Counted from the stretch's first letter, positions 47,351 to 57,411 are shown. The stretch: DNA of 64,000 nucleotides from Chloroflexus islandicus (GCF_001650695.1 NZ_LWQS01000034.1:1-64000); one strand, 5' to 3'. Notes: generated by a model not told the origin, from the sequence alone. Translations and numbers: made by a program.

Positions 47351-49330
47351 TTAACCGGCATCCGTGGCTGGCGACGCGCGCAACGCGCGTAATGCCTCTT
47401 CTTGCTGCTCGAACAGATGCGGCGCCACCCCGCTCGCCGCCAAGGCATCGCCGATCTTCATCCGCAAAAAGGCGCTCGTTGTATAACGAGTGACGCGGGT
47501 GTAGTACCGCTCCATCAAGTGCGCGACCATCGCGCTATATTCTGGCAACAGTTCCGGCGTAATGCTGAAGTTGTCGTAGTTGACCACCGCCGCCATTCGC
47601 TGGCCGGCCCGGCGCGCCAGTTGGTCAACGTGATCGGCAATTGCGGTAATCTGTTCCGGCCGGGTGATGCGCAGACCTTCAAAGTTGATAAAGAGAATGC
47701 CGCTGTGCGGGTCGTAACTGAAACGCCGTTCGAGCGGCAAGCCGACCAGTTCTGCCCGCAGTCCCATTGGCCCATCCCGAAAGATGCGCGCATCCATCAC
47801 CCGCACATCGGCGGCCATCGCCGGACGAAACGCCATCTGGGCCAGAATATCGCGTTCAAGGTCGATGCCGGGGGCAATCTCGCACAGCTCAATCCCAGCC
47901 GGGGTGAGCCGGAAGACGGCGCGCTCGGTGACGTAGAGCACCGGCTGGCCCCGCTTGGCCGCATAGCGCCCGCTAAAGGTAATGTGCTCAACCTGTTCGA
48001 CGAACTTACGCTCGCGCCCCTCTTGTACGATCTGGAGCTTCCCATTATGGACGGCCACCTGCAAGCCGCCGGCGGTAAAGGTGCCCACAAACACCACCCG
48101 GCGCGCATTTTGGCTGATGTTGATAAAGCCGCCAGCGCCGGCCAGCCGCGGGCCGAATTTGCTCACGTTAAGGTTGCCAGCAGCATCGGCCTGCGCCAAG
48201 CCAAGAAAGGCCAGATCCAACCCGCCGCCGTCATACAGATCAAACTGCGCCGGTTGATCAACAATCGCATCGGTATTAATGCCGGTGCCGAAATTGAGCC
48301 CGCTGCTCGGAATACCGCCAATCACCCCCGGCTCGGTCGTGAGCGTTAACAAGTCGGAGATGCCCTCTTCGGCGGCTACCGCCGCAATTCCTTCCGGCAT
48401 GCCAATGCCGAGATTCACAACCGCATTGGCTTGGAGTTCACACGCTGCCCGGCGCGCGATCAGTTTGCGCTCATTGAGCGGCATCGGCGACAACAGCTCG
48501 GTAGGCACCCGAATCTCGCCGCTCAGCGCCGGATCGTACGCCACGGCAAAGGTCTGCCAATGATGTTCGGGACGCGCGACGACGATACAATCAACCAGAA
48601 TGCCGGGAATCTTGACGTGGCGGGGCGAAAGCGTGCCCCGCTGGGCCAACCGCTCGACCTGCACGATCACGATCCCGCCGGAATTGTGCGCGGCCATCGC
48701 CAACGCCTGCGCCTCGAGCGTCAGCGCCTCGCGCTCCATAGTGACATTGCCTTCGGTATCGGCAGTCGTGCCGCGTAGAATAGCGACATGGATCGGGAAG
48801 GTCTTGTAGGCCAGATATTCCTCGCCATCAAACGTGATCAGTTCGACCAGATCCGTCTGGGTGCGATCGTTGAGTTTGCCGCCGCTGATGCGCGGATCGA
48901 CGAATGTGCCGAGGCCGACGCGCGTAATCGTGCGCGGCTTGCCGGCAGCGATGTCACGGTAGAGGTGGGTAATCACGCCCTGCGGCAAATTATAGGCTTC
49001 GATCTGCCCGCTGACGGCAAGACGTTGCAAGGCCGGCACTAAGCCCCAGTGGCCGCCAATCACCCGGCGCACCAAACCGGGCAGGCCGAGATGGTTCAAC
49101 CCCTTCGCTTTCCCATCACCCTGCCCCGCCGCATAGACGAGCGTCAGATCACGCGGTTCACCGGTAGCGCGAAACCGCTCTGCCAACGCGATCGCGATCT
49201 CTTCGGCAAAGCCGGTGCCGACAAACCCACCCGTTGCGACGGTGTCGCCGCTACGGATCACCTGCACGGCATCGGCGGCGCTCACCACTTTATTGCGGCG
49301 ACCCTGCGTTTCCTGATCAACCTGCATCAT
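47351..49330 (-). CDS. family I acyl-CoA:carboxylate CoA-transferase
   Basis: A 659-residue fused alpha/beta CoA-transferase like YdiF or propionate CoA-transferase. The alpha half has [12 protein letters not shown], the beta half [13 protein letters not shown] and the catalytic Glu in [31 protein letters not shown] completes the site. The last 120 residues extend beyond typical fused enzymes (about 520-550) and are of unknown role. It would move CoA between acyl-CoA and a carboxylic acid such as acetate or propionate. It begins 17 bp after the translin-like gene. Confidence 0.88.
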   Translation of the reverse strand: MMQVDQETQGRRNKVVSAADAVQVIRSGDTVATGGFVGTGFAEEIAIALAERFRATGEPRDLTLVYAAGQGDGKAKGLNHLGLPGLVRRVIGGHWGLVPALQRLAVSGQIEAYNLPQGVITHLYRDIAAGKPRTITRVGLGTFVDPRISGGKLNDRTQTDLVELITFDGEEYLAYKTFPIHVAILRGTTADTEGNVTMEREALTLEAQALAMAAHNSGGIVIVQVERLAQRGTLSPRHVKIPGILVDCIVVARPEHHWQTFAVAYDPALSGEIRVPTELLSPMPLNERKLIARRAACELQANAVVNLGIGMPEGIAAVAAEEGISDLLTLTTEPGVIGGIPSSGLNFGTGINTDAIVDQPAQFDLYDGGGLDLAFLGLAQADAAGNLNVSKFGPRLAGAGGFINISQNARRVVFVGTFTAGGLQVAVHNGKLQIVQEGRERKFVEQVEHITFSGRYAAKRGQPVLYVTERAVFRLTPAGIELCEIAPGIDLERDILAQMAFRPAMAADVRVMDARIFRDGPMGLRAELVGLPLERRFSYDPHSGILFINFEGLRITRPEQITAIADHVDQLARRAGQRMAAVVNYDNFSITPELLPEYSAMVAHLMERYYTRVTRYTTSAFLRMKIGDALAASGVAPHLFEQQEEALRALRASPATDAG

Positions 49331-49347
49331 GCCCTCACGACTGCCGG

Positions 49348-49974
49348 CTACTCAAGCCGCGACTCCAACGCGCGCATCGCCGTCGCCAAATATTCCTGCC
49401 TGATCGCCGTTGTCACATCGCCCCGAGTGCGCTCAAGCACTGCCCGCAGCGCATCGGTGGTGCGCCGCAGACCGCCGGTAATCGCTTCGGGAAAATCGAC
49501 CGTGATCAATGCGCTGTAGATATCGTCCATCACGCCCAGCAATTGTTCGCCACGCGCCACCTCACCCCGGCGCAAGCCATCGAGAATCGCCCGGCGCAGC
49601 TCGCTCGCCGCCTCGGCCAAACCGTTGAGATAGGCCGCCGGCTCAACGCCGATCATTTCACCGGTCGGCGGCTCGTCACCGGCCAAAAAGGCTAACACTA
49701 GATGCGCCTCGGCGTACTCTTTCAAGGCATCTTGGGTGTAACCGGCGTAGCGCACTTCAGGCGCACCGGCAGTAGCGTCATTGAGTTCGGCTACTACTCC
49801 CTCGGCTACCGCCAAGAGATGGCGGGCCGTGGCAAAATCGCCGCGATGGGCAGCACGAATACTGTTAGCGCTTTGCCGCACTAAAACGCGCGTCGCTGCG
49901 ATCGCACGCTCGCGTGCGGTGTGGATGCTCTCAAGCTGCACCACGCACCCGGCAACAATCTGCTCGATGCTCAT
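49348..49974 (-). CDS. translin-family protein
   Basis: A 208-residue all-helical protein with the translin pattern: [15 protein letters not shown] in the middle, [23 protein letters not shown], and [37 protein letters not shown] near the end. Eukaryotic translin/TRAX bind and cut RNA or single-stranded DNA as ring-like oligomers; prokaryotic members are poorly studied. It is first in a two-gene minus-strand unit with the CoA-transferase, a pairing with no obvious logic. No membrane or signal segment is present. Confidence 0.8.
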   Translation of the reverse strand: MSIEQIVAGCVVQLESIHTARERAIAATRVLVRQSANSIRAAHRGDFATARHLLAVAEGVVAELNDATAGAPEVRYAGYTQDALKEYAEAHLVLAFLAGDEPPTGEMIGVEPAAYLNGLAEAASELRRAILDGLRRGEVARGEQLLGVMDDIYSALITVDFPEAITGGLRRTTDALRAVLERTRGDVTTAIRQEYLATAMRALESRLE

Positions 49975-50055
49975 ACAGAACCCCTTGCTTGGTCAGCGTA
50001 GTGGCTATTATAGCATCGATTGCAGAGGCTCCTGATCCGTTGTCTCGCTGTTACG

Positions 50056-50211
50056 TCAATTGATCGCGATCTCAACCCGCTTGCGTCCAGTGGCTTTGGC
50101 CGTATACAACGCCCGATCGGTTCGCACTAGCAGGCTGGTCTGATCATCGTCTGGCCGGTACGACGCCACGCCACAACTCGCCGTCACCGGTTGGGTATCA
50201 GCGAACCACCA
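50056..50211 (-). pseudogene. C-terminal remnant of a diguanylate cyclase
   Basis: The minus strand encodes about 50 residues, VTASCGVASYRPDD...LLVRTDRALYTAKATGRKRV, then TGA at 50056-50058. This matches the last 50 residues of the intact diguanylate cyclase that lies next door (VVSASFGVAEYHPSDD). A stop lies just before the fragment and nothing else of the gene remains in the 330-bp gap. Confidence 0.85.
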
Positions 50212-50304
50212 TCATGAAGGCCGGCCAACACATGCTTACATAATCTTCACATTTCTATAAATGGGAAGCAAGGACTGGCTTAGGGTAGATCCATTGCAGT
50301 TTTT

Positions 50305-51429
50305 TCACCCAAACGAAGGAGACAATTCAGCGCCGACGACCCGGTTGCGTCCGGTCGATTTGGCCTCATACAGGGCAGAGTCCGCTCGCGCCAGCAGACT
50401 AGTCTGATCGTCGCTGGGGTGATATTCGGCCACACCGAAACTCGCTGAGACGACGTGATCGCTAAGCCCTATGTGCTCCATAATACGATGGCGCAAACGA
50501 TCAGCAAGCTGCTCAGCTTCTGCGAGATGCGTGCAGGGCAGCAGCAAGAAAAACTCTTCGCCGCCCCACCGCCCAACGAAATCGGTCGAACGGATCATCG
50601 TGCGCGCCAAACGCGCCATCTGGCGCAAGATCTGATCGCCGCCTTCGTGGCCATAAGTGTCGTTGATCTGCTTAAAGTGGTCAATATCCCACAAACAGAT
50701 CGTAAATGGTTCGCCGTACCGTTGATAGCGCGCAGTTGCTTCTTGCAACACCTGTTCACAACGCCGGCGGTTGGCCAAGCCGGTAAGCATATCGACAAAG
50801 GCCCACTCTTCCATCAGCTCATACTCGATCTGCAACCGCTGGGTCTGCGCCCGGTAACGGCTGACAATATAGATAAAGCACAGAAAGATCGCGCCCATGC
50901 CATACACTTGCAACGAGCGCAACCCCGGTTCGAGCGGTTCGTGCGGCATACTGAACAGGATTTGGCCACCCAGAATGATCACCGAGAGACCGTACAAACT
51001 GGTGACTATCAGCACACTGGCCCGATGACGGAAGAGGTGAAAACCGAGCGTGCAGATCATGAACAAGAACCAGATATCATCATTAACGGTCTGCTCCCAG
51101 CGCAACGCGAGGGTTTGGCCGAGCAGCGGCGGCACAATGCCGTTGAATAACAACGACTCGGCAGCGAAGACGATAAACATCAGCCGTTCCACGGTCGTTA
51201 ATTTGCCGCGCCGGGTGGTGACGAGCCAAACCACAAAGAGGGAAATCGCGATCAGAAAGAGATCATTAACAATATAGACGAGACGCACAACGAGCGGCTG
51301 AGTATGATCAAGGCTTTGCTTGACAATATCAATTGCCACCATCAAGACACCCAGCGAACCAGCGATCTGGTAAGTGCGGCGACGTTGCTGGTCGAAGCGT
51401 CCGCGTTCTTGTTCGATGACCGTTTGCAT
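50305..51429 (-). CDS. membrane diguanylate cyclase (GGDEF)
   Basis: A 374-residue protein with six predicted membrane helices (about 20-215) and a C-terminal GGDEF domain. The active site is GGEEF at 289-293 and the inhibitory RxxD site (RSTD, 280-283) sits five residues before it, so it should make cyclic di-GMP and be feedback-inhibited. DMLTGLANRR and WDIDHFKQINDTYGH are typical. ATG 51429 is chosen by comparison with its broken paralogue, which begins MQDTLEQ. No strong ribosome site is seen. Confidence 0.9.
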   Translation of the reverse strand: MQTVIEQERGRFDQQRRRTYQIAGSLGVLMVAIDIVKQSLDHTQPLVVRLVYIVNDLFLIAISLFVVWLVTTRRGKLTTVERLMFIVFAAESLLFNGIVPPLLGQTLALRWEQTVNDDIWFLFMICTLGFHLFRHRASVLIVTSLYGLSVIILGGQILFSMPHEPLEPGLRSLQVYGMGAIFLCFIYIVSRYRAQTQRLQIEYELMEEWAFVDMLTGLANRRRCEQVLQEATARYQRYGEPFTICLWDIDHFKQINDTYGHEGGDQILRQMARLARTMIRSTDFVGRWGGEEFFLLLPCTHLAEAEQLADRLRHRIMEHIGLSDHVVSASFGVAEYHPSDDQTSLLARADSALYEAKSTGRNRVVGAELSPSFG

Positions 51430-51748
51430 AGTAGACAGGGGCTTCGTCACCGCAGCAATGATGAGGGATAGAACCTTCGCCAATGCTCCGCCAGCGAAGC
51501 GATGATACGAGAACAAGGCGCCTTTGCAATGTGCGAGCGTCAAGCCACGAGAACACCGCGAAAAGACTCCCTTTCATCATACTCGACTGAGGTTGCTTTT
51601 GGCGGGAAATCATCCGGATCTTTTGCCCAAACGCAGGGTGTTCCGCCGGCAACGATCCGTCCGGCATGTACTGCCGTCTGTAGACCCTCGCTCGTGGCGC
51701 GACACACCAGCCGTTGCCGTGCATGCTGACTACTGTAGCGAGCGCCTG

Positions 51749-52890
51749 TTACAAGATCGCAACAGACTGGCTCGCCAGCGGCGGATGCGCCCGCACTTGA
51801 TTACGCCCGGCAGCTTTGGCAGTGTACAGAGCCGCGTCAGCGCGCGCCAAGAATCCAGCCGGATCATCATCACCCTAGTATTCGGCCACGCCAAAACTGG
51901 CCGTCACCGGACGATCGCCAACCACCACCTCGGCCATCACCGCACACCGCAACCGCTCGATCAACTGCATCGCCTCACCCAAGCGGGTATGCGGCAGCAG
52001 CAAGAAAAACGCTTCCCCGCCCCACCAGCCAACCACATCAGATGCGCGAATCTTGGCACGGGCCAACTGGGCCATCTGGCGCAACACCCGATCACCCACC
52101 TCGTGACCGTAGACGTCGTTGATCTGTTTAAAGTGATCAATATCCCACAGGAAAATGGTGAATGGTTCATCGTACCGCCGGCAACGCGCCATCGCTTCTT
52201 GCAACGCCTGCTCGCAGCGACGCCGGTTGGCGATCCCGGTCAACCCATTGATGAGCGCCCACTCTTTCATCAAGGCATACTCGGTTTGCAACTGCTGCGC
52301 CTGCGCTCGATAATGACTCATGACGTAGATAAAGCCCAAAAACACCGCTGCCGAAGCGTACACTTGCAACACCCGCCACCCGGTTCAAGATTAATGCCTT
52401 GCAGGCTGGCGAATACCATCTGGCCACCCACAATCGCCACCGAAAGGCTATAAAAACCGATCGTAAACGCCATCGCGATGTGGTAGCGAAGTAGGTGAAA
52501 GGCGAGCGCGCACACCACCATCATCAACCAAATATCATCCTTGACGGTCTCATGCCAGCGTTGCGCAAGAGTCTGGCCAAACAGCGGCGGCACCAAACTA
52601 TTGAATACCAGCGAATCGAAGGTAAACAAGAAGAAGGCGAGCCGTTCGAGGAAGGTAAGTTGATTGCAGCGCCGCGAGAGCATCCAAACGAGCGCCAATG
52701 CACCTGTCACCATAACCAGATTATTGGCGAGATGTACCAACCGCTCTACCCACGATCGGTAGAGATCAGAGGACAGAATGGCAAACGCATCAATCGAGAT
52801 TAAAACCACACTAAGCAGACCAGCGATCTGGCAAGTACGGCGGCGTTGGTGTTCAAAGTGCTGAATCGCCTGTTCGAGTGTATCCTGCAT
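51749..52890 (-). pseudogene. broken diguanylate cyclase paralogue
   Basis: This is a full-length relative of the neighbouring cyclase with two lesions. A one-base deletion near 52378-52386 shifts the frame: the N-terminal part ends GINLEPG then goes out of frame, while WRVLQVYASAAVFLGF continues in another frame. A TAG at 51875-51877 then cuts off the last 42 codons (GDDDPAGFLARADAALYTAK...), which stay open in frame to TAA at 51749-51751. The active site has also changed to GGEAF. Membrane helices and the GGDEF core are otherwise well preserved, so inactivation is recent. Confidence 0.85.
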
Positions 52891-52907
52891 GGCAAAAAAA
52901 CGTTGAA

Positions 52908-52930
52908 GAGGCGTTGCAAGGCAACGTCTC
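52908..52930. repeat. GAGGCGTTGC...GCAACGTCTC palindrome
   Basis: A 10-bp inverted repeat with an AAG loop just upstream of the broken cyclase start. The rest of the gap to 53148 is AT-rich (AACCACT/AGTGGTT arms near 52966-53007) and holds no gene. Confidence 0.6.
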
Positions 52931-53148
52931 TATCATATTCGCACGTTGCATCTACCACAAAAAACCACTATTACTAGAGATGAAGCTAGAGAAATGAGTG
53001 GTTAACACCGTTTACGCACAAGAATAAAATCTCTTCATCATATTATATTGCAACTCAAGACATCTCACGACGCAAACAATCTATTGCGCCCAACTATCAT
53101 AACATGAACTGAATCGATTTTGAATAGCTTTTTTGGTTAGGAAATAGT

Positions 53149-53775
53149 TTATGTTTCGCGCCAAGCCAGCACGCGCGCCGGTGCGCCGTCGGCATAGACG
53201 AGGGGCAGAGGGAGGAAAGCGAAGGTATAGCGGACGCCGGATTCCAATGCGGCCAGATTGCAGAGGTTTTCGGCAATGAGGATGTTCTTCCCTAATAATG
53301 CAACATGGGCGGTATCATTGCCGTCAACAGTCGAATCGACGCTGAAGGCATCGATTGCTACCAGCGTGACACCTGCATCAACCAGTGCCTGCGCCAATCC
53401 GGCGCTCAGATACGGGTGGCGAGCATATTCATCTGTTCCCCAATACGCTTCCCAGCCGGTGCGGATAACCACCATCAAGCCCGCCGGCAACGCCACGCCG
53501 GCCAAGACTTCTGGCCCGATCGGCGCATTGGCCGCATACCCGCGGGCATCAATCACGATCCCCGGCCCGACTAGCCGCTCAGGCGGAATCGCATCAATTC
53601 CGGCGCCATCAGCAAAACGATGGCGCGGCCCATCGAGATGGGTGCCGCTGTGGGTGCCTAAGTGTAGCGCACTGATCTGCCATGGCGGGCTAGGCAGCGG
53701 CGTGATCTGCACCGGCGGATCACCCGGATATACCGGCATGCCGGATGTGATCGGACGGGTGAGATCGTAGATCAT
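53149..53775 (-). CDS. cyclase-family (kynurenine formamidase-like) metal hydrolase
   Basis: A 208-residue enzyme of the cyclase family. The metal site HSGTHLDGPRHR (about 42-53) is complete, MPVYPGDPP near the start and VAIDAFSVDS fit kynurenine formamidase-like members, and ILIAENLCNLAAL is the typical C-terminal motif. It would hydrolyse an amide or ester; the substrate is unknown. ATG 53775 gives the usual start (MIYDLTRPI); TTG 53802 is possible. Its first 56 bp overlap the end of modC. Confidence 0.85.
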   Translation of the reverse strand: MIYDLTRPITSGMPVYPGDPPVQITPLPSPPWQISALHLGTHSGTHLDGPRHRFADGAGIDAIPPERLVGPGIVIDARGYAANAPIGPEVLAGVALPAGLMVVIRTGWEAYWGTDEYARHPYLSAGLAQALVDAGVTLVAIDAFSVDSTVDGNDTAHVALLGKNILIAENLCNLAALESGVRYTFAFLPLPLVYADGAPARVLAWRET

Positions 53776-54883
53776 GCGTAGTTTGGCTGGTTTCTGGCAC
53801 AATGACGACGCTTTCGGGGTGAATACTTAGCTGCACCTCATTCCCTACCGCCGTATCGAGATCCGTATACGCGGTGTAGGGATGGGCCATCTCTAGCATC
53901 ACTCCCCCAACCGCAACGTGCAACTGAAACAACCGCCGGCCTGGCCGCCACTCGACAATCCGGCCCGGCAGCAGATTGTGATCGGCAAACCGGGTCAGCG
54001 GGCGATCAGGGTAGACGAGCCAGATCTCTTCGGGCCGGATGAAGGCCGTGACCGTCGCTCCCAGCGCCGGCAGTTGCGGCGGCAGCGCGGCAGCAATCCG
54101 CCATCCCTGCCAATCGAGCCAGACCCGATCGAGGTCAATGCCAATCACGCGCGCTGTGATCAAATTGGCCATCCCCAACACCCGCGCCACCCGCACATTG
54201 GCCGGATACCGGCAGACCTCGGCCAGCGGCCCGATTTGCTCGATCTGGCCCTCGCGCACAATCGCGATCCGGCGCCCAACGGCAAAGGCGTCATCGAGAT
54301 TATGAGTGACGTAGATCACGATCAGACCGCGCTCGGCCTGTAAGGCGCGTAGATCGGCGTGCAACTGGTCACGCACCGGCTGGTCAAGCGCCGAAAATGA
54401 CTCGTCAAACAAGATGACCGGCGAATCGGTCGCCAAAGCGCGCGCAATCGCCACCCGCTGCTGCTGACCGCCCGACAATTCGTGCGGTTTACGCTGGGCC
54501 AGATGGGCCAGATGCATGCGATCGAGCAGCTCGTGAGCGCGACGACGGGCCTGCGCGCTATTGCCTAACGGAAACGCGACATTCTCCAGCGCCGTCATGT
54601 GCGGGAAGAGGGCGTAATGCTGGAAGACATAGCCGATCCGGCGCCGGCGCGGCGGCAGGTTGATCGGCGTTTCGCCGAGGCGCCGGCGAAACAATGCCGT
54701 ATCGCCAAGGCTGATTATGCCCTCATCCGGCGTCATCAAGCCGGCAATCGCCTGCAAGGTCTGCGTCTTGCCCGCCCCCGACGGCCCAAACAGTACGAGG
54801 ATCTCGGCTTCAACCTGAAACTGCATCCGCAGCGTCAGATGATCAAACCGGCGCCTGATATCAACGAACAAGCGCGGTTGCAT
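53720..54883 (-). CDS. modC: molybdate ABC transporter ATP-binding protein
   Basis: A 387-residue ABC ATPase with C-terminal TOBE/mop domain. Walker A GPSGAGKT, signature LSGGQQQR and Walker B VILFDESFSALD are present; the region after about 240 carries the molybdate-binding-like TOBE fold. AGGAGG precedes ATG 54883, overlapping modB by 23 bp; the frame further upstream is inside modB. The C-terminal 20 residues overlap the cyclase gene and may be an accidental extension. It powers ModB for molybdate uptake. Confidence 0.9.
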   Translation of the reverse strand: MQPRLFVDIRRRFDHLTLRMQFQVEAEILVLFGPSGAGKTQTLQAIAGLMTPDEGIISLGDTALFRRRLGETPINLPPRRRRIGYVFQHYALFPHMTALENVAFPLGNSAQARRRAHELLDRMHLAHLAQRKPHELSGGQQQRVAIARALATDSPVILFDESFSALDQPVRDQLHADLRALQAERGLIVIYVTHNLDDAFAVGRRIAIVREGQIEQIGPLAEVCRYPANVRVARVLGMANLITARVIGIDLDRVWLDWQGWRIAAALPPQLPALGATVTAFIRPEEIWLVYPDRPLTRFADHNLLPGRIVEWRPGRRLFQLHVAVGGVMLEMAHPYTAYTDLDTAVGNEVQLSIHPESVVIVPETSQTTHDLRSHPSDHIRHAGISG

Positions 54884-55565
54884 CGGTTTCCTCCTGCCTC
54901 GTGATCTGCGTTGCAGCCGGCGCCGGGCGCGGACGTTCCAGTTGGCGCACCCACCATAAGCCAACAAAGGCAACCGCAGTCATGACCAGCACCATCAAGT
55001 TGGCGTCAGCGTACCGTTGCGCTTGCACTGCATCATAAATCGCGATCGGCAAGGTCTGGGTGCGTCCGGGGATATTGCCCGTCACCATCAAGGTAGCGCC
55101 AAATTCGCCCAGCGCCCGCGCGCCTCCCAACACGATGCCGGCCACAATCCCGCGCCGGGCCAGCGGTAACGTGATCCGGACAATAATCCGCAGTTCGCCG
55201 GCCCCCAACGTGCGCGCCGCTTGTTCAAGCCGCGGATCAACGTTTGCTAGCGCGGCTTTGCTGCTCTGGATCATCAGCGGCAACCCTACCACCACCGCCG
55301 CCACCACTGCCGCCGGCCACGAAAACAAAATGCGGATCTGAAACCATTCCACAAGCGGACTACCCCGCCCCAACGCTAGCAGCAGATAATAGCCGATCAC
55401 GCTCGGCGGCAAAATCAATGGTAGCATCAAGAGCGTCTCCACCACAATTCGTCCGGGGAACGCGGTACGCGCAAGGAACAATGCAATCGGCAAACCGATC
55501 ACAACGATGAAGAACGTTGCCAAGACCGTCACCTGCAATGACAGCCACAACGCCGGCCAATTCAT
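54861..55565 (-). CDS. modB: molybdate ABC transporter permease
   Basis: A 234-residue membrane permease with five to six helices and the binding-protein-dependent transport motif EQAARTLGAGELRI...LPLARRGIVAG that contacts the ATPase. The sequence GGARALGEFGATLMVTGNIPG is typical of ModB. It starts 6 bp after modA and overlaps modC by 23 bp, giving a compact modABC operon. Confidence 0.92.
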   Translation of the reverse strand: MNWPALWLSLQVTVLATFFIVVIGLPIALFLARTAFPGRIVVETLLMLPLILPPSVIGYYLLLALGRGSPLVEWFQIRILFSWPAAVVAAVVVGLPLMIQSSKAALANVDPRLEQAARTLGAGELRIIVRITLPLARRGIVAGIVLGGARALGEFGATLMVTGNIPGRTQTLPIAIYDAVQAQRYADANLMVLVMTAVAFVGLWWVRQLERPRPAPAATQITRQEETDATALVR

Positions 55566-55571
55566 ACTCCG

Positions 55572-56345
55572 CTACCTCTCGTTGGGCAAGATGAAATGAT
55601 ACTTGCTCATGATCTCGTGCCCTTCCGGGCTGCTTACAAAATTCATAAACCGGCGCGCAGCCTCACGCTGCTTTGAGCTGGTCACAATCGCCGCCATCTG
55701 AATCAGCGGGTAATCGGGATGCAATTCTGCCGGAATCAGCACCCAATGGCCATTGCTCTGCACGCTCAGCGAGAGAGCGACAATCGCTGCTTCGACATTG
55801 CCAGTATCGGCCAGCGTCAAGGTTTGGGCCACATTCTCGCCAAACACCAGCCGGTCTTTGATCTGCTCCCAGATTCCGGCTCGTTCCAACGCCTCGCGCG
55901 CCGCCTGCCCGTACGGAGCGTGCTCTGGGTTGGGAATCGCAATCCGGCGGTAGGCCGGATCGAGCAGATCAGTGAGCTGCTGCGGTTGCAACCCCTGATC
56001 GGGCCGCGTCCAGACCGTGATCCGGCCTTGGGCATAGATGGTCATCGACGACTCATCGACTGCCCCCTTCGCAGCCAAATCTTCGACAAAGCTCTTATTG
56101 GCGGCGTAAAACACATCAAACGGCGCGCCGCGCTCGATCTGTTGGGCAAGCTGGCCGGTCGAGCCGAAATTGAACACCACCTGAATCCCGGTGCGTTCGG
56201 TAAACAGCGCCCCAATCTCCTGAAACGCCGGAGTGAGATCAGCCGCCGCTGCAACCGTGATCTCGGTAGCTGCGGTTGCTTGGGGTGTACTACACGCGGT
56301 TAGCATCCAGAGCGCGAAGAGGAGAAGACTGAACGATCGAATCAT
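55572..56345 (-). CDS. modA: molybdate-binding lipoprotein
   Basis: A 257-residue periplasmic-type binding protein. The signal peptide ends in lipobox LTAC with Cys18, so it is lipid-anchored. VAAAADLTPAFQEIG and NFGSTGQLAQQIERGAPFDVF are ModA hallmarks, and the ligand Ser/Thr positions are present. AGGAT lies before ATG 56345; the frame upstream is not used. It delivers molybdate to ModBC. The upstream PadR gene on the same strand may control the operon. Confidence 0.92.
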   Translation of the reverse strand: MIRSFSLLLFALWMLTACSTPQATAATEITVAAAADLTPAFQEIGALFTERTGIQVVFNFGSTGQLAQQIERGAPFDVFYAANKSFVEDLAAKGAVDESSMTIYAQGRITVWTRPDQGLQPQQLTDLLDPAYRRIAIPNPEHAPYGQAAREALERAGIWEQIKDRLVFGENVAQTLTLADTGNVEAAIVALSLSVQSNGHWVLIPAELHPDYPLIQMAAIVTSSKQREAARRFMNFVSSPEGHEIMSKYHFILPNER

Positions 56346-56451
56346 GATGTATATCCTGTTAGCGTTCAACAACCTCTGCCAGCGTGTGTTGAGGGTCGAA
56401 CATAACGTTTGATCGAGTACAACCATTCATCGCTACGCAATGCCTCAACGC

Positions 56452-57120
56452 TCAATTCTCCGCTCCCCTCTCCCAGTGGCGTGGGAGAGGGGCAGGGGTG
56501 AGGGCCAGCAGCCCGCGCAGCGGGCTTCGTAAGCCAAGCCCGGCCCTGAAGGGCCGGGCGCCGGACAGATGTTCTGCTCGCTCTTGAACCAACGTCTGCC
56601 GGCATCCCTCTAACCACGCCAACACTGCCTGCAACTGGCCCGTTCGATATTGCAACACTACCCGTTCAAACGCATCGGCCGGCAGCGCAGCGATCTTGAT
56701 ATCGTTCTCTGCCAGCCATGTTTGGCAACAAACGATTTGCCGCACCAATAATTGCGTTGCTGCCGCAACCCCTTCACGCCGGGCAAAGTAGTATTTGGCT
56801 AAAAACTCTAACCGGATATCACGGCCATGCGCTACCGGCGTGCTTAACCATTCGGTAAAAATCGCTTCACCCTGCTCGGTCAACGAGAAGATTTTGCGCG
56901 GTGGCCGGCTGCCCTGTCCTTCAAGATGGCAACGGAGATACCCCTCTGCTTCGAGCCGATCAAGCACGGCGTAGAGGTGGCTTTGCTTGATCCGCCAAAT
57001 GCACCCCAACCCATCGCGCGCTTGCGCCTGCTGAAATAACTCATACGGGTGCATGGGTCGCTGCCGCACGAACCCAAGCAGAGCTAGCTCAATGGTAAGA
57101 GGCTGTTTCTGTGAAGGCAT
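56452..57120 (-). CDS. PadR-family regulator with repeat-derived tail
   Basis: A 222-residue PadR-type winged helix. LTIELALLGFVRQRPMHPYELFQQ begins the domain, KQSHLYAVLDRLEAEGYL is the recognition region, and a helical dimerisation part follows to about 185. The last 39 residues are encoded by intergenic repeats (hairpins 56465-56492 and 56509-56561), so the natural end was probably near QERAEHL. Start ATG 57120 gives the standard N-terminus; the leader is about 136 nt. Lying just before modABC it may control molybdate uptake, but this is only positional. Confidence 0.85.
   Translation of the reverse strand: MPSQKQPLTIELALLGFVRQRPMHPYELFQQAQARDGLGCIWRIKQSHLYAVLDRLEAEGYLRCHLEGQGSRPPRKIFSLTEQGEAIFTEWLSTPVAHGRDIRLEFLAKYYFARREGVAAATQLLVRQIVCCQTWLAENDIKIAALPADAFERVVLQYRTGQLQAVLAWLEGCRQTLVQERAEHLSGARPFRAGLGLRSPLRGLLALTPAPLPRHWERGAEN
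56465..56561. repeat. hairpin repeats inside the padR 3' end
   Basis: CCCCTCTCCCA/TGGGAGAGGGG (56465-56492) is the element also seen after mutB. It is followed by GCCCGC-GCA-GCGGGC (56509-56523) and a GCCCGGCCC/GGGCCGGGC hairpin (56537-56561). Confidence 0.8.
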
Positions 57121-57246
57121 CACCCACCCGCTCGCCGCCAATCGCTGCAGTTGCGCAATCACCACAGCGACATAACTCGGTCTCGCCGCAGTATGTCCAA
57201 CCACTAACCGCCCAGCTCCTGCACAACACTGTTGTTACGCTTTGAA

Positions 57247-57263
57247 TACTCATAGTATGAGTA
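57247..57263. promoter_or_regulatory. perfect 17-bp inverted repeat, candidate PadR operator
   Basis: TACTCATA-G-TATGAGTA is perfectly symmetric and lies directly after the -10 box of the padR promoter, over the expected start site. This position suits autorepression. Confidence 0.6.
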
Positions 57264-57292
57264 CTATACCGTACCCTTTCACTACTCGTCAA
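57263..57292 (-). promoter_or_regulatory. padR promoter
   Basis: On the minus strand TTGACG (57287-57292) and TATAGT (57263-57268) are spaced by 18 bp. Transcription would begin inside the 17-bp inverted repeat. Confidence 0.65.
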
Positions 57293-57411
57293 ATTAACCG
57301 GCATGGCTAAACGTTTTGTAGTCTTAACGCCAGTGATTGTCATCATTTTTGCAGCCGGCGCCGCTATACTGCCGGTAGTTGACCAAGCACTCTACACCAA
57401 CGGATGCTCGT

